Of a stretch of DNA of 64,000 nt, positions 41,445-49,812 are shown one piece after another. This DNA is from Bradyrhizobium sp. AZCC 1721. GTDB lineage: Bacteria; Pseudomonadota; Alphaproteobacteria; Rhizobiales; Xanthobacteraceae. Where the stretch lies: positions 3,401,001-3,465,000 of the forward strand of contig NZ_JAZHSB010000001.1 in the NCBI RefSeq assembly GCF_036924715.1, written 5' to 3'. The notes under the pieces are model-generated. The model ran no database searches. It was given only the letters and a program-made list of their open reading frames with translations, and was not told the DNA's origin. The first letter of the stretch is position 1. The number at the start of each line of letters is the position of its first letter. A program made the translations under genes and the position numbers.

Positions 41445-42194
41445 GTGCGCCAGACGCTTGGACATCCTCTTGGCTGCGATTGCCTGGGTCGCCGTGGTTT
41501 TCTCAAGCTGGCTGCCGGAGCTACTGCAGTCAGCATTAGCGGTGGCAGCGTCTTTCTTGCAGATCGGGCACGTGCAGACGCACTTACCAAGGAGCTGCGC
41601 GACAAGCTGACGCCGGAGCAAATCATCCAGGCAATGAAGAACGGTAATAAGCGTTTTCGTATGGGAATAAGGAAGGAACGCAATTACCTCCGCGAACAGA
41701 AAGCGAGTGCAAAAGGTCAATACCCGGCGGCCGTCTTGCTGACGTGTATAGATTCGCGCGCGCCTGCCGAGGTGATCATGGATCTTGGACTTGGCGACAT
41801 TTTCAATTGCCGGGTTGCGGGTAACGTTAGAAACGCGGACATCTTGGGCAGCATGGAATTCGCCTGCAAATTGGCGGGGGCAAAGGTCGTACTCGTAATG
41901 GGCCACACTGCATGTGGCGCCATCAAGGGCGCCATTGACAATGCCGAATTGGGAAATTTGACGGGCTTGCTGACCAAGATCAAACCAGCAGTGGAGGAGA
42001 CGACCTATACCGGCGAGCGCCTGGCAAAGAACTACGCCTTCGTCGATGCTGTCGCTCGAACGAACGTAGAAAAGAACGTTGCGGGTATCCGGAAGGACAG
42101 CCCCGTACTTGCCGAGCTGGAAGCGAAGGGTGAAATCAAGATCGCCGGCGCAATGTACAGTCTCGAAACAGGTGCGGTTGAGTTCTTTGACTGA
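41445..42194 (+). CDS. Tat-exported beta-class carbonic anhydrase
   Basis: 249 residues, GTG start at 41445 with AGGAAGGGAG. A twin-arginine leader (CLGRRGFLKLAAGATAVSIS, Arg16-Arg17) is followed by a beta-CA: LLTCIDSRAPAEVIMDLGLG with Cys101, Asp103 and Arg105, and VLVMGHTACGAIKGAIDN with His154 and Cys157, the complete zinc-ligand and Asp/Arg dyad set. It hydrates CO2 to bicarbonate, and export places it in the periplasm. It is 104 bp downstream of the HlyD-like gene, possibly part of the same functional cluster. Confidence 0.92.
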   Translation: MRQTLGHPLGCDCLGRRGFLKLAAGATAVSISGGSVFLADRARADALTKELRDKLTPEQIIQAMKNGNKRFRMGIRKERNYLREQKASAKGQYPAAVLLTCIDSRAPAEVIMDLGLGDIFNCRVAGNVRNADILGSMEFACKLAGAKVVLVMGHTACGAIKGAIDNAELGNLTGLLTKIKPAVEETTYTGERLAKNYAFVDAVARTNVEKNVAGIRKDSPVLAELEAKGEIKIAGAMYSLETGAVEFFD

Positions 42195-42374
42195 AGAGCG
42201 TGCAGATCGCTTGTCGGGTAAAGCTGATGGATGAAGCACCCTTTACGACGGCTCGAAGCTTGGTCGCCTTCTCGGCCAACCGCCTCCCGACGGCGTAGCC
42301 GGACGGGTAAATTTGAGAGCCGCTATCTGATTGTAATATCTGCCGGTTTGCAGTAGGCCTCCTGCTGAGATAGT

Positions 42375-42395
42375 TCTGGCATAATGGGTGCCAGA
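42375..42395. promoter_or_regulatory. Operator-like inverted repeat upstream of the gene at 42433
   Basis: TCTGGCA (42375-42381) pairs with TGCCAGA (42389-42395) around TAATGGG, 38 bp upstream of the start codon. No other feature found in 42195-42432. Confidence 0.4.
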
Positions 42396-42432
42396 CCTGG
42401 AGGGGCCTGGTTTTATCTGTGAAAGAGAGAGT

Positions 42433-43497
42433 ATGGCGCGCAACATTTTGATCCTCGGGGCCTCGTATGGCTCCTTGCTGGCGACGAAGCTTTTGATGGC
42501 CGGTCACAACGTGACCCTGGTGTGCCGGAAGAAGACGGCCGAGCTCATCAACCGCGACGGCACCGAAGTACGCATCAAGCTGCGCGACGAGGCGGTGCAC
42601 CGCGCGATCTTTTCGCGTGACCTGCCGGGCAAGCTGGACGCGACGACGCCCGCTGAGGTCGATCTTTCCCGCTATGACCTGGTCGGTCTTGCCATGCAGG
42701 AGCCGCAATACACCAACCACACGATCCGGGTTCTGATGATCAAGATCGCCGAGGCGAAGCTGCCTTGTCTGTCGATCATGAACATGCCGCCGTTACCTTA
42801 TCTCAAGCGGATCCCGGCGCTGGCGGACATGGACCTCGAGGAGGCCTATACCAACGCGCAGGTGTGGGAACGCTTCCAGCCCGGGCTGGTGACGCTGTGC
42901 TCGCCCGATCCGCAGGCCTTCCGCCCGCCGGAGGAGGCGGCAAACGTGCTGCATGTCGGCCTGCCCACCAACTTCAAGGCCGCCGCCTTTGCCGACGAGA
43001 AGCACAACAAGCTGCTTCGCGAGCTGGAAGCTGATATCGATGCGGTGACGCTGGATGGCCACGACGTCCCGGTGAAGCTGAAAGTGTTCGACTCGCTGTT
43101 CGTGCCGCTCGCCAAATGGTCGATGCTGCTGACCGGCAATTACCGCTGCATCACGCCGAACGATCCGCAGTCGATCCGCGACGCCGTGCACGGCGACCTG
43201 AAGCTGTCGCAGTCGATCTACGATCACGTCGACGGTATCGCACGGCGCCTCGGCGCCGATCCGCAGGACCAGGTGCCGTTCGCGAAATACGCCAAGGCGG
43301 CCGAAAGCCTGCTCAAGCCGTCATCGGCGGCCCGCGCGGTTGCCGCCGGCGCGCCGTTCATCGAGCGCGTCGACCTGCTCGTGAAGCTGATCTCGCACCA
43401 GCTCGGCGCGCCCAGCGCCGAGATCGACCGCACGGTCGAGACCGTTGACCAGAAGCTGAATGAGAAGATCGTGGCGGGCGGTTCGGGTTCGCAGTAG
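42433..43497 (+). CDS. Ketopantoate-reductase-like NAD(P)-dependent protein
   Basis: 354 residues from the ATG at 42433 (AGAGAGAG upstream). N-terminal Rossmann segment ILILGASYGSLLATKLLMAG, where the usual GxGxxG is Gly-Ala-Ser-Tyr-Gly-Ser, and a central VGLAMQEPQYTNHTIRVLMI, where normal ApbA has VK-type residues. The protein is longer than PanE and lacks a clear catalytic Lys in the usual place, so it is a divergent ApbA relative. Substrate unknown. Confidence 0.75.
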   Translation: MARNILILGASYGSLLATKLLMAGHNVTLVCRKKTAELINRDGTEVRIKLRDEAVHRAIFSRDLPGKLDATTPAEVDLSRYDLVGLAMQEPQYTNHTIRVLMIKIAEAKLPCLSIMNMPPLPYLKRIPALADMDLEEAYTNAQVWERFQPGLVTLCSPDPQAFRPPEEAANVLHVGLPTNFKAAAFADEKHNKLLRELEADIDAVTLDGHDVPVKLKVFDSLFVPLAKWSMLLTGNYRCITPNDPQSIRDAVHGDLKLSQSIYDHVDGIARRLGADPQDQVPFAKYAKAAESLLKPSSAARAVAAGAPFIERVDLLVKLISHQLGAPSAEIDRTVETVDQKLNEKIVAGGSGSQ

Positions 43498-43572
43498 GCG
43501 GAAATGGCGCGTCCGCTTCGGCGCAGCAGAACTCGACATCGATCAGCGCCAACCCAACCCTTCTGGTGCGGA

Positions 43573-43911
43573 TCATGCCTCTACGGCAACTTGTTTCACC
43601 AATTCGGGAATAAGCTGCTTGAGCTTGCCGTGACTGATCAGCGGCGCAGCGGCGATCTCGGCGAGGCGCTGTTCGACGTGCGGCCATTGATTGGTCTCGC
43701 GCGGGTCGGTGTCGCCCTTGGCGAGATTGCAGGGGTAGCAGGACAGCACGCGGTTGCTCCTGCCATTCTGGCCTCCCTTGGAGAGCGGGATGAAATGATC
43801 GATGCTGGCCTTGACCTTGCCACCCGTCTTTTGCCGGGGCAGTCCAACGTCGCAATAAGCGCATCGTCCGCCCCAATCGAAATAGCAGCGCTTGTAGATC
43901 ACGTCGGCCAT
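43573..43911 (-). CDS. HNH endonuclease-like protein
   Basis: 112 residues. CAYC (17-20) and CYPC (58-61) are the zinc knuckle; SIDHFIPLSKGG holds the catalytic His39 after Asp38, and CNLAKGDTDP the final Asn and metal-binding part of the HNH motif. The layout is that of the small stand-alone HNH nucleases, often in phage or restriction contexts. Here it is isolated, 76 bp from the convergent gene. A helical tail of about 40 residues follows the domain. Confidence 0.88.
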   Translation of the reverse strand: MADVIYKRCYFDWGGRCAYCDVGLPRQKTGGKVKASIDHFIPLSKGGQNGRSNRVLSCYPCNLAKGDTDPRETNQWPHVEQRLAEIAAAPLISHGKLKQLIPELVKQVAVEA

Positions 43912-44015
43912 TAGCCTTGGCTCTTCCCCCGAATCTCTTCGTCCAAGTCTCTCACCCTTTCATACATTAAGTTGGCATTGAAAACGACGCCGCAGGAGGG
44001 AGGCTTGCGCCTTGT

Positions 44016-46250
44016 TTATCCCGACAGCGCGCGGCGGACCATGTTCGCCAACTGCGACTTCCGGTACGGCTTGGTCAGCAGCAGCACGCCGGGATCGAGG
44101 CGGCCCTGGTGCACGATCGCGTTGTCGGTATAGCCGGACGTATATAGCACCTTTATGCCGGGCCGGAGCTTCAGCACCTTGTCCGCGAGTTCGCGTCCGG
44201 TCAGGCCGCCGGGCATGATGACATCGGTGAACAGCAAATCGAACGCCTGACCGCCTTCGATCAGGTTCATCGCCGCCGGTCCGTTGGCAGCGGCCACCGT
44301 CCGGTAGCCGAGGCTCTGCAATTGCGCGGTGACGAAGTTGCGCACGAGCGCATCGTCTTCCACCACCATGATGGTCTCGTTGCCATGCGGCAGCGGCGCT
44401 GCCGCCGGCGGCGCGGCCTCGGCCTGGCCGCGGGCAGGAGGCAGATAAAGCTTGATCGTGGTGCCGTGGCCGACCTCGCTGTAGATCCGGATGTGCCCGC
44501 CGGACTGCTTGACGAAGCCGTAGACCATGCTCAAGCCGAGGCCTGAGCCCTTGCCGACCTCCTTGGTGGTGAAGAACGGCTCGAACACCTTGTCCAGCAC
44601 GTGCTGCGGCATGCCGGCGCCGGTGTCGCTGACCGCGAGCATCACATAGGGACCGGGCTTTGCGTCCGGGTTGGCCTGCGTATAGGCCTCGTCGAGCACG
44701 ACGTTGCGCGTCTCCAAAAGCAGCTTGCCGCCGTTCGGCATCGCATCGCGCGCGTTGATCGCCATGTTGAGCAGGGAGTTGGCGAGCTGCGATGCGTCGA
44801 TATGGGCAATCGCCACTTCCTGTTCGAGAATGGAGTTGACCTCGACTTGCTCGCCGAGCGTCGGGCGAAGCAGTTTTGCGATATCGAGCACGGTCGCGTT
44901 GATGTCGACATTGCGCGGCTGCAGCGGCTGGCGGCGGGCGAAGGCGAGCAGATGCTGGATCAACTCACTGCAGCGCTCCGCCGCCTGGTCGATCAGTTCG
45001 GCGGTCTTCTGCAACGCCGGCTCATGCGCAAGGTTGGTTACCAGCGTTTCGGTGGTGCCGGTGATCACGGTCAGCATGTTGTTGAAGTCGTGCGCGACGC
45101 CGCCGGTGAGCTTGCCGATGGCGTCGAGCTTTTGCGCTTGCTGCAGCTTGTGCTCGGTTTCGCGCGATCCCGTGATGTCGTGGTAGACCAGCGCCGCGCC
45201 GCTGATGGCGCCCGAGGCATCGCGCAGCGGCCGGCCGCTGATCACGAGGTGAACCGGCGGATCGCCGCTAACCGGGCGCAACACGATTTCGCTGGCGTCG
45301 AACGCTTCGCCGCGCAGCGCGCGCGAGGCGGGCATGTCACGGAGAGGTAGCGGCGTGACGCCGTCGGCATGGAAAACCGCGCTGAGCGACCGTATGTGCT
45401 CGACCGTCATGCCCGGCCGGTAGCGCAGCATCTTCTCGGCGGCCGGGTTCGAGAGCAAAACCTCGCCCCTGGTGTCGATGACGAGCACGGCCTCTGCCAT
45501 GCTGTGGAAGGTGCTGCGCAAGACGGCGGCCGAAAGCCTGAGTTCCTCATGCGCGGCGACCAGATGTTCGGTGCGCTCAGCGACCGCGGCCTCCAGCGCC
45601 TCGTTGGTGGCCTTGGTGGCGCTCAGCGAATCCTGCAGTTCCCGGCGCGAGCGGCGGGTTGAGACCGTCAGCAGAGTGGCGAGGAACAGAATCAGCAGGA
45701 CGCCGGCGAGATCGATCGCCAGCAGGAGCGTCCCGTTGGTTTCGGATTCGGCGCGTCTGGCAAAAAGCAGCCTGCGCTCTTCCGCGACCGCTTTCTCGAG
45801 GTTTCCGGTGATTGCGGCTGTCGCCGCACGGTCCTCCTGGTTGACGAGCGCCGCGACAGCGGCGCCATCTCCCGCGGTCCGGAGCCTGATCAACTCGCCA
45901 TTGACGGCAATCTGCCGCTCGACCAGTGCCTTGGTTTCCTCGATCAGCCGCTTTTCGGTGGGATTGTCCTTGACCGCCTCGACCAGAGCCGCCAGCGCCG
46001 GCACGGTCGCGTCGCTGGCCTCGCGGTATTCCCTGGCGAATTCCTGATCGCCCGATAGCGCAAAGGCACGCGCCGCGCTTTCCGTCCGGCGCAGCAGCGG
46101 GCGCATATCCGAGATTTTGCTGAGAATTCCAAGCGCACGGTCGACCGAGGCTGCGTCGGACCGCGACTTGAGGTCGAGACCGATCGAGGCAGCGCCGATA
46201 ATGAGGAGGATAGCGAGGCCACTTCCAAGAATGATACGCTGCGAGGGCAT
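44016..46250 (-). CDS. Hybrid sensor histidine kinase (CHASE3-like, PAS, HisKA, HATPase, REC)
   Basis: 744 residues. TM1 (about 5-24), a CHASE3-like helical periplasmic sensor (about 30-172), TM2 (about 174-195), coiled coil, PAS (about 245-360, VLVIDTRGEVLLSN), HisKA with His387 in GGVAHDFNNMLT, HATPase_c with NMAINARDAMPNGG and GSGLGLSMVYGFVKQSGG, and a C-terminal receiver with FTDVIMPGG and a KP motif. It autophosphorylates and passes the phosphate to its own receiver. Fifteen bases upstream lies the response regulator on the same strand. Confidence 0.94.
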   Translation of the reverse strand: MPSQRIILGSGLAILLIIGAASIGLDLKSRSDAASVDRALGILSKISDMRPLLRRTESAARAFALSGDQEFAREYREASDATVPALAALVEAVKDNPTEKRLIEETKALVERQIAVNGELIRLRTAGDGAAVAALVNQEDRAATAAITGNLEKAVAEERRLLFARRAESETNGTLLLAIDLAGVLLILFLATLLTVSTRRSRRELQDSLSATKATNEALEAAVAERTEHLVAAHEELRLSAAVLRSTFHSMAEAVLVIDTRGEVLLSNPAAEKMLRYRPGMTVEHIRSLSAVFHADGVTPLPLRDMPASRALRGEAFDASEIVLRPVSGDPPVHLVISGRPLRDASGAISGAALVYHDITGSRETEHKLQQAQKLDAIGKLTGGVAHDFNNMLTVITGTTETLVTNLAHEPALQKTAELIDQAAERCSELIQHLLAFARRQPLQPRNVDINATVLDIAKLLRPTLGEQVEVNSILEQEVAIAHIDASQLANSLLNMAINARDAMPNGGKLLLETRNVVLDEAYTQANPDAKPGPYVMLAVSDTGAGMPQHVLDKVFEPFFTTKEVGKGSGLGLSMVYGFVKQSGGHIRIYSEVGHGTTIKLYLPPARGQAEAAPPAAAPLPHGNETIMVVEDDALVRNFVTAQLQSLGYRTVAAANGPAAMNLIEGGQAFDLLFTDVIMPGGLTGRELADKVLKLRPGIKVLYTSGYTDNAIVHQGRLDPGVLLLTKPYRKSQLANMVRRALSG

Positions 46251-46265
46251 TGCCAGTTGTTTACT

Positions 46266-46673
46266 TCACGATTTCGACTGCTGCGCGGAAGCTTTCGGTT
46301 TGGTGATGCATTGATTGACCGAGGTCAACAACGCGTCCGGCGTGAACGGTTTGCGCAGGCAGCATGCCGCGCCGAGCTGGATGGTCATCCGCAGGAAATC
46401 CGGTGCGCGTTCGGTGTTGGCGAAGGCGTAGCCCGACATCGCGATAACAGGTACGTCCGGCTTGCGCTCGTGGAACATCCGGATCGATTCGAAGCCGCGC
46501 ATATGCGGCATGAACACATCGATCAGCATGACGTCGAAATCGGAAGTTTCGAGCGCGCGCATTCCCGCTTCACCACCGTCGGCAACGGTGACCTCGAAAC
46601 CCTTGCGCGTCAGACAAACCTCGATGGCAACGCACACCATCGGGTCGTCATCGACCACGAGAACGCGCGGCAC
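46266..46673 (-). CDS. Single-domain response regulator
   Basis: 135 residues from the GTG at 46673, which has an AAGGA ribosome site at normal distance; the ATGs at 46745 and 46718 lack one and would add residues without homology. Receiver domain only: VLVVDDDPMVCVAIEVCLTR, VMLIDVFMPHMRGFE with the phospho-acceptor Asp, VIAMSGYAF and LRKPFTPDAL. No output domain. In an operon with the hybrid kinase, so it is probably its phosphotransfer partner or a CheY-like output. Confidence 0.9.
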   Translation of the reverse strand: MPRVLVVDDDPMVCVAIEVCLTRKGFEVTVADGGEAGMRALETSDFDVMLIDVFMPHMRGFESIRMFHERKPDVPVIAMSGYAFANTERAPDFLRMTIQLGAACCLRKPFTPDALLTSVNQCITKPKASAQQSKS

Positions 46674-46775
46674 GATGATTCCTTCTTCCTCGGGGCGGCG
46701 GCAGGTCGCACGTCCCATGTGACGATTAAGTCGAAACGCCGACAAGTCGTCTACATGGCAGAGTGCCCATAAAAG

Positions 46776-47066
46776 TTGCCGAGGGCAATTCCGTTTCGCC
46801 GTATCAGAACGATAACAAGTTCAACCGCCGGTTCCGGACCCAATCCCGTCATGTCGCCGATCAACCATGGCGCGCATCGTCGGCGCGCCGCGGCATTGGC
46901 GCTGTGCGCGCTCGTGCGGCGGCAGAAACTTGAGCGTGCGCTGGCAGGCGCGGTGTGCGTTGGGCTTGGCTCCGTATTGACCAAGCATTGCCTGCGCGAG
47001 GTCGCGGCACTGACGTTTACGCTTGGCGGCGTCGCGGTGGCGTTGCGCGCCTGGCAAACGCTCTAA
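46776..47066 (+). CDS. Small membrane protein or relic
   Basis: 96 residues; ATG at 46851 is an alternative (71 residues). The last 45 residues are two hydrophobic stretches: LERALAGAVCVGLGSVLTKH and VAALTFTLGGVAVALRAWQT. The first resembles the end of a LysE-type exporter, so this may be a degraded remnant. No ribosome site. Confidence 0.35.
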   Translation: MPRAIPFRRIRTITSSTAGSGPNPVMSPINHGAHRRRAAALALCALVRRQKLERALAGAVCVGLGSVLTKHCLREVAALTFTLGGVAVALRAWQTL

Positions 47067-47079
47067 CTCTGGAACGAAA

Positions 47080-47111
47080 AAGGGCGGCACACTGTGGAAT
47101 GTGCCGCCCTT
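47080..47111. terminator. Bidirectional terminator hairpin
   Basis: AAGGGCGGCACA (47080-47091) pairs with TGTGCCGCCCTT (47100-47111). It is between convergent genes and has an A-run on the left and T-poor right side, which favours the minus strand (end of the BA14K-type gene). Confidence 0.75.
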
Positions 47112-47128
47112 GAACTCACGCTATCGTG

Positions 47129-47737
47129 CTACTGCGCCGGGCAGGGGTGACGCTGCCCGTCATAGCCGAGATACGTTCCCGATGCCGGATCGTAGGATTT
47201 GTACCGCCGCATGCAATACGCCACGGCATCATCGTCGGCCACGGGCGCTGCGGCGACTACGGTGTCGTCGTAATAATAGGGGTCATCGTAATAGGTGCTA
47301 CCGTAATAGCCATAGGCCGACCCGATACCGGCACCGATCGCGAAGCCCGGCCAGAAGCCGTGACGATGGCGATGAAAATGACCGCCGTGCCAGCGGCCAG
47401 CATAATAATTCCCCCGACCGCCGCCGCCCACGACGGCTGGGCCGCCGATGCCTGGACTGGGGCGGAATCCAGCAGAAGGTGCGCCTGGGGCGACAGCTCT
47501 ACCGCCCCCAATCGCGGGGCCGCCGGCTTGAACGCCACCGCCACCGACCGCCACGCCGCCACCTCTGATGCCGCCGCCACCGATGGCTGCACCGCCACCG
47601 CCGCCGCCCCTGGCGCCACCGATAGACGGAACGGCACCGCCTCTATCCTGCGCCTGAACGGCGCTGAGGCTTGGCGCGACCACCGGCAACACAAGCGCCA
47701 TCGCTGCCGCGGCACTCAAAACCTTTAGACTGATCAT
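47129..47737 (-). CDS. Exported glycine-rich BA14K-type protein
   Basis: 202 residues from the ATG at 47737 (GGAG at good spacing; ATG 47749 also possible). Signal peptide (about 1-30), then a Gly/Ala-rich repeat region of the type GGGGVQAGGPAIGGGRAVAP, a His/Tyr-rich stretch, and the BA14K motif at the C-terminus, YCMRRYKSYDPASGTYLGYD followed by HPCP. BA14K proteins were described from Brucella as immunoreactive, lectin-like envelope proteins. An EcfG-like promoter lies upstream. Confidence 0.85.
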   Translation of the reverse strand: MISLKVLSAAAAMALVLPVVAPSLSAVQAQDRGGAVPSIGGARGGGGGGAAIGGGGIRGGGVAVGGGGVQAGGPAIGGGRAVAPGAPSAGFRPSPGIGGPAVVGGGGRGNYYAGRWHGGHFHRHRHGFWPGFAIGAGIGSAYGYYGSTYYDDPYYYDDTVVAAAPVADDDAVAYCMRRYKSYDPASGTYLGYDGQRHPCPAQ

Positions 47738-47767
47738 TCTAGGCTCCATTTGCGGGATATAGGCCCT

Positions 47768-47792
47768 AACCCGCTCAAGGGGCGGACGTTCC
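47768..47792 (-). promoter_or_regulatory. EcfG-like promoter for the BA14K-type gene
   Basis: On the minus strand: GGAAC-N16-GGTT. The -35 box is perfect and the -10 box differs at its first, less conserved base from CGTT. It lies 31 bp upstream of the chosen start at 47737. Confidence 0.5.
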
Positions 47793-47991
47793 AGAGCCCG
47801 CGCGTTGATTGCATGCGGATTCAGCCTGCCGGATCGGAACCGTATCCGGGATGAACGGATTGCGCCGATTCCGCGACCATGGACGGGCGGCAAGCCGCTG
47901 TCCGGCAGGGCCGCAGTGTCAGCCTCTGCTGGACAATCCGTCCGGCCGGTGGCATCAGAGCGGCACGATATCTCGAACCGGCCGAGCCCTC

Positions 47992-48402
47992 ATGAAGCTG
48001 TTTCTGCTGAAATTTTTCACTTGGTGGAACGGCCAGACGTTCGGCACGCAATTGTGGACGTGGCGGTTCGGCGAATTGGTCGGCCAGGACGAGCAGGGCA
48101 ACCGCTACTACCGGACCAAGGGCGGCAAGATCGATCCGACGCTGGGTTTCGAGCGGCGCTGGGTGATCTACAACGGGCTTGCCGAGGCGAGCCGGGTGCC
48201 GCCGTCATGGCATGGCTGGCTGCATCACGTTGTCGATACCGCGCCGACCGAAGAGAGCTACACGCCGCGCGAGTGGGAGAAGCCACACGTTCCGAACCTG
48301 ACCGGCACGCCCGCGGCCTACCGCCCATCCGGCTCGACGCTGGCCAGTGGCCGCCGCCCCAAGGCGACCGGCGATTACCAGCCCTGGACGCCGGGAAGCT
48401 GA
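47992..48402 (+). CDS. NDUFA12-family NADH:ubiquinone oxidoreductase subunit
   Basis: 136 residues from the ATG at 47992. FFTWWNGQTFGTQLWTWRFG, DEQGNRYYRTKGGKIDPTLG and ERRWVIYNGLAEASRVPPSW are the conserved NDUFA12/17.2-kDa subunit, an accessory part of complex I in alphaproteobacteria and mitochondria. A longer frame begins at 47809 but its extra N-terminus is not conserved. In related genomes the DUF2155 and aat genes lie directly next to this gene; here they are 8.4 and 12.8 kb away. Confidence 0.93.
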   Translation: MKLFLLKFFTWWNGQTFGTQLWTWRFGELVGQDEQGNRYYRTKGGKIDPTLGFERRWVIYNGLAEASRVPPSWHGWLHHVVDTAPTEESYTPREWEKPHVPNLTGTPAAYRPSGSTLASGRRPKATGDYQPWTPGS

Positions 48403-48459
48403 GACGATCGTCATTCCCGCGCGTCGCGGTCATACCGCGGTTACATGCGCCTTAGACCA

Positions 48460-48501
48460 CAATCATCGACCCTGTGAATACAATCATCGACCCTGTGAAT
48501 A
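48460..48501. repeat. Perfect tandem duplication of 21 bp
   Basis: The unit starts CAATCATCGACCCTGTGAAT (plus one base) and occurs at 48460-48480 and 48481-48501. The surrounding gap 48403-48725 holds no credible gene. Confidence 0.85.
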
Positions 48502-48725
48502 ACGGGATCAGCGGGGACATCCGCCGCAGCCGTCTTGCGCCATCCGCGTTATCGCGGCTCAATGTAGCCATCTTACGGAGATGGGAAACCATCGCGTCGG
48601 TGCCGGGCTCCAGTTCGCGACTGCCCCGGCGAGCAGCGGCCACCGAGTAGGACACGGCCGGGAGATAGGCCCCCGGTGCAGAGGTTCTGAAATCGCCCGC
48701 TAATGTGTGGCTGCCGTAGGACAGG

Positions 48726-48757
48726 AAAGGCCGTCTGGGAAACCAGGCGGCCTTTTT
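48726..48757 (+). terminator. Rho-independent terminator without a client gene
   Basis: AAAGGCCGTCTGG / CCAGGCGGCCTTT with GAAA tetraloop and T-run. The closest plus-strand gene ends at 48402, more than 300 bp upstream, so an unannotated transcript (small RNA) may end here. Confidence 0.8.
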
Positions 48758-48783
48758 CTTGTTGCTGCCATTTGCTCCATGTT

Positions 48784-48942
48784 CCGGACGCGGTGCAGCG
48801 TTCTCCCGGCGATGCGAAGCATCGTCCGGTACGCTGCGCCGCAGAGCCGGGACCTATTCCGGTGGGTCCCGGCTCTGCGTCGCGTCACCATAGCGCGTCG
48901 AAGACGCGCGTAAACGCGCTGATGGTGCCGCGCCGCGTCCGG
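48784..48942. repeat. Nested inverted-repeat element
   Basis: Outer arms CCGGACGCGG (48784-48793) and CCGCGTCCGG (48933-48942) are reverse complements. An inner 14-bp perfect stem, GCAGAGCCGGGACC (48841-48854) with GGTCCCGGCTCTGC (48865-48878), sits in the centre. Looks like a palindromic non-autonomous element of the Bradyrhizobium type. Confidence 0.7.
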
Positions 48943-48965
48943 GACACGATTGCAGAGGCGCAGCG

Positions 48966-49670
48966 CTACCCCAGCCGTGCGGCGGCGCGGTCGATCATCT
49001 CGCCGCGGCGGATTTGCGCTGGCGCGATCCTGTCCTTCATGAAGGCAAGCACTTCCGGCGGCGCGGTGTCGGGTGAGCCGGAATTGAATGGCGGCGCCGG
49101 GTTGTATTCGAGCCGGAGCTGGATCGCCTCCGCGGTCTTCTGATCGTGCAGTAGCGAGACCAGCGTCAGCGCGAAATCGATCCCCGCGGTGACGCCGCCG
49201 CCGGTGACGCGGTTGCCGTCGACGCAGACGCGCGTCTTGGTCGGGATCGCGCCGAACGCGCTCAGAAAATCCATCGCCGTCCAGTGCGTCACTGCGCGAA
49301 AACCCTTGAGCAGGCCGGCGGCGCCGAGCACCAGCGATCCCGTGCAAACCGAGGTGATGTATTTTGCGCCCGGCGCCTGCTTGCGCAGGAAGGCCAGCAT
49401 CTCCTGGTCGTTGATCATGTCGTCGGTGCCGAACCCGCCGGGCACGCAGATCACGTCGAGTTGCGGGCAGTCGGCAAAGGTCGTGGTCGGCGTCAGCACC
49501 AGCACGGAATCACTCGTCACCGGCTCAATCCGTTTCCAGATCAAATGCACGTTGGCGCCGGGCAGGCTGGAGAACACCTGCAAGGGACCGGTGAAGTCGA
49601 GCTGGGTGACGCGCGGAAACAGCACGAGACCGATCTGAAGTGGCGTGGACGGTTGAGATGGCGCGGACAT
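48966..49670 (-). CDS. DJ-1/PfpI family protein, isonitrile-hydratase-like
   Basis: 234 residues from the ATG at 49670 (GGAGG upstream); 49739 is a less likely start. DJ-1/PfpI fold with nucleophile elbow TSVCTGSLVLGAAGLLKG, Cys in VCTG, after DVICVPGGFGTDDMIND. The length and the ALTLVSLLHDQKTAEAIQL region match isonitrile hydratase (InhA) of Pseudomonas. It hydrates isonitriles to N-formamides, though DJ-1 relatives can be glyoxalases or transcription-factor-like. Divergent from a GlxA-type regulator. Confidence 0.82.
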   Translation of the reverse strand: MSAPSQPSTPLQIGLVLFPRVTQLDFTGPLQVFSSLPGANVHLIWKRIEPVTSDSVLVLTPTTTFADCPQLDVICVPGGFGTDDMINDQEMLAFLRKQAPGAKYITSVCTGSLVLGAAGLLKGFRAVTHWTAMDFLSAFGAIPTKTRVCVDGNRVTGGGVTAGIDFALTLVSLLHDQKTAEAIQLRLEYNPAPPFNSGSPDTAPPEVLAFMKDRIAPAQIRRGEMIDRAAARLG

Positions 49671-49724
49671 CGTGACCTCCGGAAAATTTGGCTTGACGAA
49701 GGGCATCCTGCCATGGTCGCTTCT

Positions 49725-49774
49725 TGTCCGAAATGGCATAATTCCCTCATTTCAGGACATCTCATTCCAGGACA
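49725..49774. promoter_or_regulatory. Operator-like repeats between the PfpI gene and the GlxA regulator
   Basis: TGTCCGAAATG (49725-49735) faces CATTTCAGGACA (49748-49759) as an inverted repeat with one extra base, and CATTCCAGGACA (49763-49774) repeats the right arm directly at a 15-bp period. A second pair, ACAGGCAAGCATAAG and ACAGGCAAGCATC, follows before the start codon. AraC-family regulators bind direct repeats, so this is the expected site. Confidence 0.55.
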
Positions 49775-49812
49775 TCGGCCCAAAACAGGCAAGCATAAGA
49801 CAGGCAAGCATC

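Noticed and set aside
48452..48655. Minus-strand 67-residue frame containing the tandem repeat (FTGSMIV twice)
   Set aside because: No ribosome site, hydrophobic repeat arises from the 21-bp duplication.
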